This document shows, one piece after another, positions 1-5,875 of a stretch of DNA of 5,924 nt. A model generated the notes under the pieces. That model was not told where the DNA came from and did not search any database. It saw only the letters and a list, made by a program, of their open reading frames with translations. The translations under genes were made by a program, and so were the position numbers. Source of the DNA: Oscillospiraceae bacterium (GTDB lineage: Bacteria; Bacillota; Clostridia; Oscillospirales; Acutalibacteraceae); NCBI GenBank assembly GCA_902774165.1, contig CACYHJ010000172.1, positions 1 through 5,924 on the forward strand, in the 5' to 3' direction. The stretch's first letter is position 1. Each line of letters begins with the position of its first letter.

Positions 1-1038
1 GGCGTCCTCGAGGCAGGCGAGACGCTCAAGGTGGGCGACGTTGTCTGCGCGCGCGTCGACGCTTCGCTTCGCCGGGCGACCATGCGCAACCACACCTCGG
101 CGCACCTGCTGCAGGCGGCGCTTCGCAGCGTGCTGGGCACCCACGTGGAGCAGGCGGGCCAGCTGGTCAACGGCGACGCCGTGCGGTTCGACTTCACGCA
201 TTTCTCCGCCCTGACCGGCGAGGAGCTGAAAAAGGTCGAGACCCTTGTCAACGAAAAGATTCTTGAAAATATCCCCGTCGTTACGAAAGAAATGAGCATC
301 GACGAGGCGAAAGCCGAGGGCGCGATGGCGCTGTTCGGCGAAAAATACGGCGACGTGGTGCGCGTGGTGACCGCGGGCGACTTTTCCAAGGAGCTCTGCG
401 GCGGCACCCACGTTTCCGCTACCGGCGATATCGGCCTGTTCCGTATCGTCTCCGAGTCCTCCGTCGCAGCCGGCGTGCGCAGGATCGAGGGCGTGACCGG
501 CTTCGGCGTGCTGTCGCTGGACGACGGATACCGGGCGCTGCTCTCCGACGCGGCGGCCGCGATGAAGACCGGCAATATCGAGGACGTCCCCGTGAAGGCG
601 GCGTCCATGGCTGCCGAGATCAAGCGGCTTGAAAAAGAGGCGGAGGCGCTGAAGGCGGAGCTGAACGCGATGAAGACCGCGTCGATGAAGGACAGCGCCG
701 TAGAGATCGGCGGCGTGAAGCTGCTGACCGCGGACCTGGGCGCGACGGCCGCCAACGACGTGCGCTCCGCCGCGGACGACGCCGTGAAGGAGGACCCCGC
801 CCTGATCGCGGTCTTCGTCGGCGTCAACGGCGAGAAGATCACCTTCGCCTGCGCCTGCGGCGCGGAGGCGGTGAAGGCCGGCGCCCATGCGGGCAATATC
901 GTGCGTGAGATCGCGAAGCTCGCCGGCGGCAGCGGCGGCGGAAAGCCCAACTCGGCCATGGCGGGCGCGAAGGACGCGTCCAAGGTCGCCGAGGCGCTTG
1001 AAAAGAGCGCGGAGATCGTCAAAGGCTTCGTCGGGTGA
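1..1038 (+). CDS. alaS: Alanyl-tRNA synthetase, C-terminal part (5' end outside the window)
   Basis: Cytoplasmic enzyme that attaches alanine to tRNA-Ala and removes mischarged Ser or Gly. Reading is open from base 1, giving 345 residues of a protein normally near 870, so the catalytic aminoacylation domain lies upstream. Visible here is the editing domain with its zinc ligands: an HxxxH motif (NHTSAHLL, His31 and His35 of the fragment) and CGGTH (Cys133, His137). A charged, coiled-coil-like stretch follows at about 203-227, then the C-Ala/DHHA1 domain with the glycine-rich motif GGSGGGKPNSAMAGA from residue 309. Many bacteria have GGGRPDMAQAGG there, so this copy has Lys for Arg and Asn for Asp; I read that as lineage variation, not decay. 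The stop is TGA at 1036-1038. The identification is secure. No terminator follows, so transcription may run on into the HIT gene. Confidence 0.97.
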   Translation, partial: GVLEAGETLKVGDVVCARVDASLRRATMRNHTSAHLLQAALRSVLGTHVEQAGQLVNGDAVRFDFTHFSALTGEELKKVETLVNEKILENIPVVTKEMSIDEAKAEGAMALFGEKYGDVVRVVTAGDFSKELCGGTHVSATGDIGLFRIVSESSVAAGVRRIEGVTGFGVLSLDDGYRALLSDAAAAMKTGNIEDVPVKAASMAAEIKRLEKEAEALKAELNAMKTASMKDSAVEIGGVKLLTADLGATAANDVRSAADDAVKEDPALIAVFVGVNGEKITFACACGAEAVKAGAHAGNIVREIAKLAGGSGGGKPNSAMAGAKDASKVAEALEKSAEIVKGFVG

Positions 1039-1053
1039 AGGTCGGGGGACGGC

Positions 1054-1164
1054 TGATAGCCGATAGCAGATAGCAGATAGCCGACAACCGGCAACCGACA
1101 ACCGGCAACCGCAACGAGCAACCAGCAACGAGCAACCAGCAACGAGCAACCAACAACCAACAAC
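1054..1164. repeat. Degenerate heptamer tandem array 1 (16 units)
   Basis: The gap between alaS and the HIT gene is almost wholly a 7-base tandem array. Read in register it is TGATAGC, CGATAGC, AGATAGC twice, then CGACAAC/CGGCAAC twice in alternation, one 6-base unit CGCAAC (1110-1115), then GAGCAAC/CAGCAAC in alternation (five units), then CAACAAC twice. Every 7-base unit fits N-R-R-Y-R-R-Y (R purine, Y pyrimidine), so the internal changes are almost all transitions. The array ends two bases before the AAAGGAG ribosome binding site (1166-1172) of the next gene. Because seven is not a multiple of three it is unlikely to be coding, and I see no strong secondary structure in it. It resembles the heptameric short tandem repeats described in filamentous cyanobacteria; its function is unknown. 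Confidence 0.93.
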
Positions 1165-1180
1165 GAAAGGAGCGATCCTG

Positions 1181-1522
1181 ATGTCCGACTGCATTTTCTG
1201 TAAGATCGCGGCGGGGGAGATCCCCTCGACGAAGGTCTATGAGGACGATACCGTTCTCGCCTTCAACGATCTTGCCCCTCAGGCGCCGTATCACATTCTG
1301 CTGATCCCGAAGACGCACATTTCCGGCGCGTCCGCGATCAACGCCGAAAACAGCGCGGTGGTGGCGCACATCTTTGAAGTCGCGGCGAAAATCGCCGCCG
1401 AGAAGGGCTTTTCCGACGGCTTCCGCGTCGTGACCAACTGCGGCGACGCCGCGGGGCAGAGCGTGAAGCATCTGCATTTCCATCTTCTCGCCGGCCGTGA
1501 TTTCACCTGGCCTCCGGGCTGA
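1181..1522 (+). CDS. HIT (histidine triad) family protein, Hint-type
   Basis: A small cytoplasmic nucleotide-binding hydrolase of the Hint branch. Family members cleave nucleoside phosphoramidates and aminoacyl-adenylates; the exact substrate here is not readable. The protein is complete at 113 residues, normal for the family. It opens with CIFCKIAAGEIP, where Cys4 and Cys7 form the CxxC metal-binding pair seen in many Gram-positive members. It has the typical HILLIPKTHI strand (His38, His46) and ends with the GQSVKHLHFHLLAGR signature, whose triad is His97-x-His99-x-His101. The start is ATG with AAAGGAG eight bases upstream. It follows alaS, which may be meaningful because aminoacyl-AMP, the AlaRS intermediate, is a known Hint substrate; that link is inference. 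Short heptamer arrays flank the gene on both sides. Confidence 0.95.
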   Translation: MSDCIFCKIAAGEIPSTKVYEDDTVLAFNDLAPQAPYHILLIPKTHISGASAINAENSAVVAHIFEVAAKIAAEKGFSDGFRVVTNCGDAAGQSVKHLHFHLLAGRDFTWPPG

Positions 1523-1528
1523 TGAAGG

Positions 1529-1556
1529 GAACAGTGAGCAGTGAGAAGTGAACAGT
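1529..1556. repeat. Degenerate heptamer tandem array 2 (4 units)
   Basis: Four contiguous 7-base units, GAACAGT, GAGCAGT, GAGAAGT and GAACAGT, fill most of the 51-base gap between the HIT stop and the phosphoribosyltransferase start. A fifth, decayed unit (GAAAAAG, 1557-1563) merges into the AAGGAG ribosome binding site at 1561-1566. Three of the four units fit the same N-R-R-Y-R-R-Y skeleton as array 1, and GAGCAGT differs from array 1's GAGCAAC only by two transitions. The array is short, but its period is exact and it has the same placement as array 1, hard against the next ribosome binding site. Confidence 0.85.
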
Positions 1557-1573
1557 GAAAAAGGAGCATTGTT

Positions 1574-2116
1574 ATGTCCGATACGTTTAAAATGACCATC
1601 GCGGGGCTGGAGCGCGATCTGCCTCTTTGCGCCGTCAGCGACAAGCTGGATATCGCCGCCTTCATTCTGTTCGGCGACGTAGAGATCACCGTCGCCGCGG
1701 CGAAAGAGCTGCTGAAAAAGGTTCCCGCGTTCGACTATATCGTCACCCCCGAGGCAAAGAGCATTCCGCTGGCCTATGAAATGTCCCGCCAGAGCGGCAA
1801 GCCCTATTTTGTGGCGAGAAAAGGCATGAAGGTCTATATGCGCGACCCGGTGCACGTGGACGTTCATTCCATCACCACCCTCAATACGCAGACGCTCTAT
1901 CTTGACGGCACCGAGGGCAGACAGATGAACGGCAAACGCGTGCTGATCGTCGACGACGTGATCAGCACCGGCGAATCCCTTGCCGCCACCGAAAAGCTGG
2001 TGGAGCAGTTCGACTGTGAGATCGTCGCCAAGTGCGCCGTGCTTGCCGAGGGCGAAGCGGCGGACCGGGACGACATCGTTTATCTCGAAAAACTGCCTCT
2101 GTTCTTCAAGGACTGA
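1574..2116 (+). CDS. Type I phosphoribosyltransferase, adenine phosphoribosyltransferase-like (COG0503 type)
   Basis: A 180-residue cytoplasmic enzyme that transfers, or binds, phosphoribosyl pyrophosphate. The family signature for PRPP binding is clear: KRVLIVDDVISTGES at about residues 121-135, with the two consecutive aspartates and the TGES loop. Upstream, TPEAKSIPLAYEM (58-70) and ARKGMK (81-86) match the positions of the EARGF and RKPGK elements of adenine phosphoribosyltransferase. The length also fits that enzyme. The N-terminus (AGLERDLPLCAVSDKLDIAAF) differs from the classical Apt opening, so the base could be adenine, another purine, or none in a regulatory homologue. I therefore give no symbol. 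The start is ATG with AAGGAG seven bases upstream. The stop TGA shares its last base with the comEC ATG (TGATG), indicating translational coupling. Confidence 0.88.
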   Translation: MSDTFKMTIAGLERDLPLCAVSDKLDIAAFILFGDVEITVAAAKELLKKVPAFDYIVTPEAKSIPLAYEMSRQSGKPYFVARKGMKVYMRDPVHVDVHSITTLNTQTLYLDGTEGRQMNGKRVLIVDDVISTGESLAATEKLVEQFDCEIVAKCAVLAEGEAADRDDIVYLEKLPLFFKD

Positions 2117-4122
2117 TGAAACGCGCCGCGGCAGTCTTCGGTTTTGCCTCGTATGCGGCTTTGCTTCTGCTTCGGGACCGGAATCTCTCCGCATATCCGG
2201 CGGCGGCCGTTGTGTCCGCCGTCTTGTTTGCCGTCGCAGTGTTTCTGTATTTTATCCGACGCCGGCATACCGCCGCCCTGCTTGTCGCCATGACAATCTC
2301 GGCGGCGGTGTTTCTTTCCTCCGGCGCTTACGTGCTGAAATACGCCCTGGTCTATCAGCCCGCCACTCAGCTGGTGTGTGATGACGCGGCGGAGCTGTCC
2401 GGCTTCGTGACCGAAGCGCAGACGATGGAGAATTATTACAGATATACCCTGCGGGAACAGGATACGGGGCTGAAAATCCGCCTGACCTCGGAAAACGATC
2501 TTGACCTTCGTCCCTGCGATTTCCTGAAGGTGAAGGCGCAGTCGGTCTATCTTCCGGGCAGGGAGGAGAACCGGTCTTACTATATGTCCCGCGGGGTTTA
2601 TCTCGGCGGAAACGCGCTGGGATGCCTTCGCGTCCGGCGCGGCGTTTCCCGCAATGTGTTTGACCGGCTTGCCCTGCTGCGTTACAGGTTCTGCGAGCGA
2701 ATCGTCGAGGCGACGGACCGGACGGGCGGCGGGCTTTTGTGCGGGATCGTTTTCGGCGACACGGGTTATCTGCCGCAGCGGGTGAAAAACGCGTTCTCCG
2801 CCGCCGGGATCAGCCATATCTTCGCCGTCTCCGGCTTTCACGTCTCCATGTGGGCTGGGCTGGTATACTTTTTGATCCGGCTTCTGCGGGTAAAAAAGAA
2901 ATTCGCGTTTCTTCTGCCCTCCGCCTTCGCGGCCCTGTACTGCGCCGTCACCGGCTTCCCGCCATCGGCGGTACGGGCGGCGATTATGGCGGTCATCGTG
3001 TTTTCGGGCAATTCGTTCCGCCTGAAGAGCGATCTGCTCAATTCGCTCGGCGCGGCGCTGTCGCTGATCACCCTTGCCGAGCCGTTTTCCGGCGGCAGCA
3101 CCTCGCTGCTGCTGTCCGTCGGCGCAATGCTCGGGGTGATTTTTTTCTCCGAGTATCTGTTTCCTGCCGTCCGGGCGGGGACGCTGCGGTGTCTGGGCCG
3201 CCGCGTCCCGACAAAGCTGCTGCTGTGGCCGGTATCGGTGCTGCTGCTGAGCATCACGATCACCGCGGTCATGGCGCCGCTGATGCTGACCGCGTTCGGC
3301 AGCGTTTCGGTCGCCGCGCCGCTGGCGAACCTGCTCGTCGTCCCTCTTGCGCAGATCGCTCTGCCGGTGGGCGGGCTGTCGGTCCTTGCGGGATTTATCC
3401 CCGGAATCCGGTTTGCCGCGGCCGTCTGCGGCGTCATGATCTCCTGGACGGACCGCATCGCCCGGACGTTCTCCATGCGCGCCGGATTCAATCTGCCGGT
3501 TTATCTTGCCGTGCTGATTGCCTCCGCCGCGCTCTGGCTTCTGCTGCAGCGTTTTACGCGGCGGAGAGCGCCGCGGGGCGCGGTTCTGCTGAGCGCGTTT
3601 TTGGCGTGTTTTTGCCTGAGCATATTTACAAGCGCGGAAAAATTTGATAAAATAAAAGTAACCGCGACGCCGGGCGGCAAATCCGAGGTCCTTATCATGT
3701 ACAAGGATTTTTCAATGCTCTGCTGCGCCGGATCGCCGTCCTACGCCGCGTCCTCGATGCTGAGTGAAAAGGGGGTCTATGACCTGGACCTTCTCTATCT
3801 TCCGAAGGGGAAATCCCAGGGCAGGATCAAAGAGACTTATTGCCCGCGGGCGGCGGCGACAAACGTCGACGCGGTCACGGTCCGCGGCGACGGGCTTGAG
3901 GTGCGCGTTGCGGGAAATCTCGTTCTGCTGCGCGCGGACGGAAAAACCGTTTCGTTCAGCCTGAACGGCGGGAAGGCGCCCGCGGACGCGGACGTGCTGT
4001 TTCTGCCCCGGGACGCGGAGATCCCGGAGACGGACGGCATCGTCGTTCTGCCCGGAACGGGCGAAAACAAAGGAAATATCTATTATTCCGGAAACGGATT
4101 TGATCTTATTTTGCGGGGGTGA
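2116..4122 (+). CDS. comEC: ComEC/Rec2-type DNA uptake channel with a degenerate C-terminal domain
   Basis: A 668-residue polytopic membrane protein of the family that carries single-stranded DNA across the membrane during transformation. Three hydrophobic segments lie within residues 1-80, followed by a soluble stretch to about 200 matching the N-terminal OB-like region. The competence domain follows with its hallmarks: GDTGYLP (214-220), AVSGFHVS ending at 244, and CAVTGFPPSAVRAAIM (276-291), then several more membrane segments to about 510. The last 157 residues sit where family members carry a metallo-beta-lactamase-like nuclease domain, but the DVGQGD, IDTG and HxHxDH motifs are absent; LPKGKSQG (562-569) stands about where SHPHADHxxG should be. 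The start is ATG 2116, overlapping the previous stop by one base, with AAGGA at 2108-2112. The reading frame stays open upstream to 2032, but that part lies inside the previous gene and lacks family character. Confidence 0.92.
   Translation: MKRAAAVFGFASYAALLLLRDRNLSAYPAAAVVSAVLFAVAVFLYFIRRRHTAALLVAMTISAAVFLSSGAYVLKYALVYQPATQLVCDDAAELSGFVTEAQTMENYYRYTLREQDTGLKIRLTSENDLDLRPCDFLKVKAQSVYLPGREENRSYYMSRGVYLGGNALGCLRVRRGVSRNVFDRLALLRYRFCERIVEATDRTGGGLLCGIVFGDTGYLPQRVKNAFSAAGISHIFAVSGFHVSMWAGLVYFLIRLLRVKKKFAFLLPSAFAALYCAVTGFPPSAVRAAIMAVIVFSGNSFRLKSDLLNSLGAALSLITLAEPFSGGSTSLLLSVGAMLGVIFFSEYLFPAVRAGTLRCLGRRVPTKLLLWPVSVLLLSITITAVMAPLMLTAFGSVSVAAPLANLLVVPLAQIALPVGGLSVLAGFIPGIRFAAAVCGVMISWTDRIARTFSMRAGFNLPVYLAVLIASAALWLLLQRFTRRRAPRGAVLLSAFLACFCLSIFTSAEKFDKIKVTATPGGKSEVLIMYKDFSMLCCAGSPSYAASSMLSEKGVYDLDLLYLPKGKSQGRIKETYCPRAAATNVDAVTVRGDGLEVRVAGNLVLLRADGKTVSFSLNGGKAPADADVLFLPRDAEIPETDGIVVLPGTGENKGNIYYSGNGFDLILRG
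3625..3653 (+). promoter_or_regulatory. Possible internal promoter inside comEC
   Basis: An AT-rich patch in otherwise GC-rich coding sequence holds TTTACA (3625-3630; five of six against TTGACA), exactly 17 bases, then TAAAAT (3648-3653; five of six against TATAAT), preceded by TGA at 3645-3647, which fits an extended -10 element. Transcription would start near 3660 and run through the end of comEC into holA and the RNase M5-like gene. It falls at the junction between the membrane part of ComEC and its C-terminal domain. The patch also encodes an IFTSAEKFDKIK segment using AT-rich codons, so it could be chance. Confidence 0.4.
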
Positions 4123-4126
4123 TCGG

Positions 4127-5200
4127 ATGCCTGTGGTGGAGGATGAGGCGCGGATCAAGCAAAGCGTCACGTCCGGGGTGCCGGAGCGGCTGTACGTGTT
4201 CTGCGGCGCGGAGCCGTATCTCAAGGAGCATTATATGAACCAGCTGGTGACCTCCTGCGTGACGCCGGGGTTTGAGGTGTTCAACCTGAAAAAGCTGGAC
4301 GGCGCGGAGTGCACGGCGGAGCAGATCCTCGCCGCCGCGGACCAGGCGCCGCTGATGATGGGGCGCAACTGCGTCGTGGTGCGGGATTTCCCGCTCACGA
4401 AGGTATCGTCCGCGGACTGTAAGCTGCTGACGGAATACTTTGCCCACGTGCCGGACAGCACGGTGCTGATTTTCAACCTTCCGGACGCGGATTTTCCTCC
4501 CAAACAGAGCCGCGACGAGACGGAGGGGGAGGACAAGGGCGTGAAAAAACAGCGCAAAGAGATGTTTGACGTTCTGTCAAAGCACGCCTTTATCGCAAAA
4601 TTGAACAAGCTGCCGGAGCAGCGCGTCGTCCGTCTGCTGGTGAACGGGGCGAAACGGCGCGGCGCCGTCCTCTCGACGGCGAACGCTCAGTTGCTGCTGC
4701 AGTACTGCGGCACGGACCTTTACAACCTGATGAACGAACTGGACAAGGTCTGCGCCTACGCCGCCGGCGGGGAGGTCACCGCCGAAATCATCGACCGGGT
4801 CGCCGTCAAAACGCTGGAGGCCACGGTGTTCGACATCACCGACCGTCTGTTTGCCGGCAATCTCGAGGCGGCGCTGAACGCGCTGGAGATCCTGCTGTTT
4901 TTCCGCACGCCCGCGCAAAGCATTATGGGGGCGCTGATTTCTCCCTTCGTGAACATCTACCGCGTGAAGCTCGCAGAACAATCAAGAAAAACCAACGCCG
5001 AGCTGATGAAGAGCTTTTCCTATTCGAGCTACTTTGTGCTGGACAAGGCCCGGCGCAACGCCCGGCGCGTCACCATGGACGGGATCATCCGCTGCCTTGA
5101 GATCCTCGACAACGCGGATCTGTGCCTGAAATCCCGGGGCGGCAGCGAGAATATCGTCCTGGAGGAAACGCTGGTCAAACTGGGGGCGGTCTTACGCTGA
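4127..5200 (+). CDS. holA: DNA polymerase III, delta subunit
   Basis: The delta subunit of the clamp loader, which opens the beta sliding clamp during replication; it has an AAA+-like fold without a functional P-loop. The product is 357 residues, close to the usual 330-350. The N-terminus RLYVFCGAEPYLKEHYMNQL (about 21-40) is the family opening (Y-x-x-x-G-x-E-P-Y-L), and SIMGALISPFVNIYRVKLA (from 265) matches the conserved segment of the C-terminal helical domain. A charged stretch at about 129-146 (rich in E, D, K) interrupts the N-terminal domain and looks like a surface loop. The start is ATG 4127, four bases after the comEC stop; GGGGGTGA (4115-4122) overlaps that stop and serves as ribosome binding site with about seven bases between the G run and the ATG. 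A TTG at 4100 is in frame but has no family character. comEC-holA adjacency is familiar from Bacillus and other Firmicutes. Confidence 0.94.
   Translation: MPVVEDEARIKQSVTSGVPERLYVFCGAEPYLKEHYMNQLVTSCVTPGFEVFNLKKLDGAECTAEQILAAADQAPLMMGRNCVVVRDFPLTKVSSADCKLLTEYFAHVPDSTVLIFNLPDADFPPKQSRDETEGEDKGVKKQRKEMFDVLSKHAFIAKLNKLPEQRVVRLLVNGAKRRGAVLSTANAQLLLQYCGTDLYNLMNELDKVCAYAAGGEVTAEIIDRVAVKTLEATVFDITDRLFAGNLEAALNALEILLFFRTPAQSIMGALISPFVNIYRVKLAEQSRKTNAELMKSFSYSSYFVLDKARRNARRVTMDGIIRCLEILDNADLCLKSRGGSENIVLEETLVKLGAVLR
5182..5199 (+). promoter_or_regulatory. Ribosome binding site deciding a CTG start
   Basis: A run GGGGGCGG (5182-5189) stands seven bases before CTG (5197-5199); its GGGGG core is ten bases before. 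The CTG overlaps the holA stop as CTGA, the same geometry as the common ATGA overlap, with only the first base different. The G-run ribosome binding site is of the same kind as the one before holA. The only other upstream in-frame start is GTG 5122, which has no comparable purine run before it. Confidence 0.55.
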
Positions 5201-5778
5201 AAACGGACAAGGCGGTCATCGTCGAGGGAAAATACGATAAAATGCGCCTTTCCGGCGTGCTGGACGCGCTGATTATCGAAACGGACGGCTTCGGCATTTT
5301 CAATAATAAGGAGAAACAGCGGTTCATCCGCCGCCTTGCGGAGGAAAAGGGCGTTCTGATTCTCACCGACAGCGACGCGGCGGGCTTTAAGATCCGCGCG
5401 TTTCTCGGGTCGATGATTCCGGAGAACCGGATCTTCCACGCCTATATCCCCGACGTTTACGGGAAGGAAAAACGAAAGGATCGCGCCTCCGCCGAAGGCA
5501 AGCTGGGCGTTGAGGCGATTGATTCCGGGCTGCTGAAGGAGGCCGTTGAGCGCTCCGGCGTGCTGCTGGAAGACGGGGGCGATGCGCCCGCGCAGGAGAT
5601 CACCGCCGCCGACCTTTACGCCGACGGGTTTTCCGGCAGAGAGAACAGCGCGCAAAGGCGCCGCGCCCTGCTGCGGTATTTCGCCCTGCCCGAGCGGCTT
5701 TCCACCTCGGCGTTTATTCGGGTCATTAATACGTATATCGGCCCCGGGGCGTATCGTGCGGCGGCGGGAAAATTCTGA
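5197..5778 (+). CDS. rnmV: Ribonuclease M5-like Toprim protein (5S rRNA maturation)
   Basis: A small cytoplasmic Toprim-domain nuclease resembling RNase M5, which trims 5S rRNA precursors. From CTG 5197 it is 193 residues, close to the 186 of the Bacillus subtilis enzyme. Toprim motifs are present: AVIVEGKYDK with the conserved Glu10, and ILTDSDAAGFKIR with Asp58 and Asp60, which bind the catalytic metal. KLGVEAI (Glu106 in GVE) matches the GIGVEHA element of M5. The C-terminal part (ITAADLYADGFSG...RRRALLRYFALPERLSTSAFIRVIN) fits the M5 C-terminal domain. A GTG at 5122 would add 25 residues that look like out-of-frame holA and force a 79-base overlap; ATG 5242 would lose the first catalytic motif. 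It is coupled to holA. Unlike in Bacillus, ksgA does not follow, so a related Toprim paralogue with another RNA target is possible. Confidence 0.85.
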   Translation: MKTDKAVIVEGKYDKMRLSGVLDALIIETDGFGIFNNKEKQRFIRRLAEEKGVLILTDSDAAGFKIRAFLGSMIPENRIFHAYIPDVYGKEKRKDRASAEGKLGVEAIDSGLLKEAVERSGVLLEDGGDAPAQEITAADLYADGFSGRENSAQRRRALLRYFALPERLSTSAFIRVINTYIGPGAYRAAAGKF

Positions 5779-5785
5779 TTTGAAT

Positions 5786-5827
5786 AATTCGGAATGCTGA
5801 ATTCGGAATTCGGAATTCGGAATTGAT
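5786..5827. repeat. Degenerate heptamer tandem array 3 (6 units)
   Basis: Six 7-base units just after the RNase M5-like gene: AATTCGG, AATGCTG, AATTCGG three times, then a decayed AATTGAT. The junctions create GAATTC palindromes, so the array can fold on itself weakly in RNA, but no U-run follows and I do not call it a terminator. A unit-like AATTCTG also spans the end of the preceding gene (5771-5777), including the first two bases of its stop codon. The purine/pyrimidine skeleton (RRYYYRR) differs from arrays 1 and 2, so this is a separate family with the same period. Confidence 0.9.
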
Positions 5828-5835
5828 TGAACCTG

Positions 5836-5841
5836 TATAAT
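5836..5841 (+). promoter_or_regulatory. Upstream -10 box (TATAAT)
   Basis: A perfect TATAAT within GTATAAT, repeated 34 bases downstream as the second -10 box. No good -35 sits at the right distance: the 16-18-base positions fall inside heptamer array 3. If used, transcription would start near 5848 and the leader would include both arms of the inverted repeat at 5851-5902. It may be a weak promoter or just AT-rich sequence. Confidence 0.35.
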
Positions 5842-5843
5842 AA

Positions 5844-5855
5844 AAATGTACATTT
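5844..5855. promoter_or_regulatory. Perfect 12-base palindrome over the -35 box (operator candidate)
   Basis: AAATGTACATTT reads identically on both strands and is centred on the TGTACA that serves as the -35 element of the downstream promoter. A dimeric repressor bound here would block that promoter. No specific regulator can be named from this sequence. Confidence 0.5.
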
Positions 5856-5875
5856 GAAGTTCGTAATGGTATAAT
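5847..5875 (+). promoter_or_regulatory. Promoter of the last gene
   Basis: TGTACA (5847-5852; four of six against TTGACA), a 17-base spacer, and a perfect TATAAT (5870-5875) preceded by TGG at 5867-5869, which gives an extended -10. Expected transcription start is near 5882, right at the AAAGGAG ribosome binding site (5882-5888), so the leader would be only about 18 bases. It lies in the AT-rich gap after the RNase M5-like gene and separates the next gene from the upstream operon. Confidence 0.7.

Noticed and set aside
1051..1061. GGCTGATAGCC as a small hairpin at the start of array 1
   Set aside because: Only four pairs with a three-base loop, and no T-run; it is explained by the array itself.
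1054..1164. Array 1 as a CRISPR
   Set aside because: The units are 7 bases and contiguous, with no longer repeat and no spacers.
2032..2115. Upstream extension of comEC
   Set aside because: It lies within the phosphoribosyltransferase gene, is Arg/Gly-rich, and the ATG at 2116 begins with the expected hydrophobic segment.
1019..2194. Long open frame on the minus strand, opposite the HIT and phosphoribosyltransferase genes
   Set aside because: It is antisense to two clear conserved genes. Its protein is low-complexity, and the repeated WLLVA-type and HCSLF-type segments are just the heptamer arrays translated. GC-rich codon use on the plus strand explains the openness.
2739..3647. Long plus-strand open frame inside comEC in another frame
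   Set aside because: It is rich in Arg, Ala and Gly with no family character, and overlaps the well-supported ComEC membrane domain; it is a shadow frame.
4100..4126. TTG start for holA
   Set aside because: It would overlap the comEC end and lacks a ribosome binding site; ATG 4127 has a G-rich site and the family N-terminus follows.
4511..4564. Charged insertion in HolA (residues about 129-146) as a possible new domain
   Set aside because: It is short, low-complexity and fits a surface loop; nothing suggests a separate domain.
5786..5827. Array 3 as an intrinsic terminator
   Set aside because: GAATTC units can pair, but the stem would be weak and no T-run follows.
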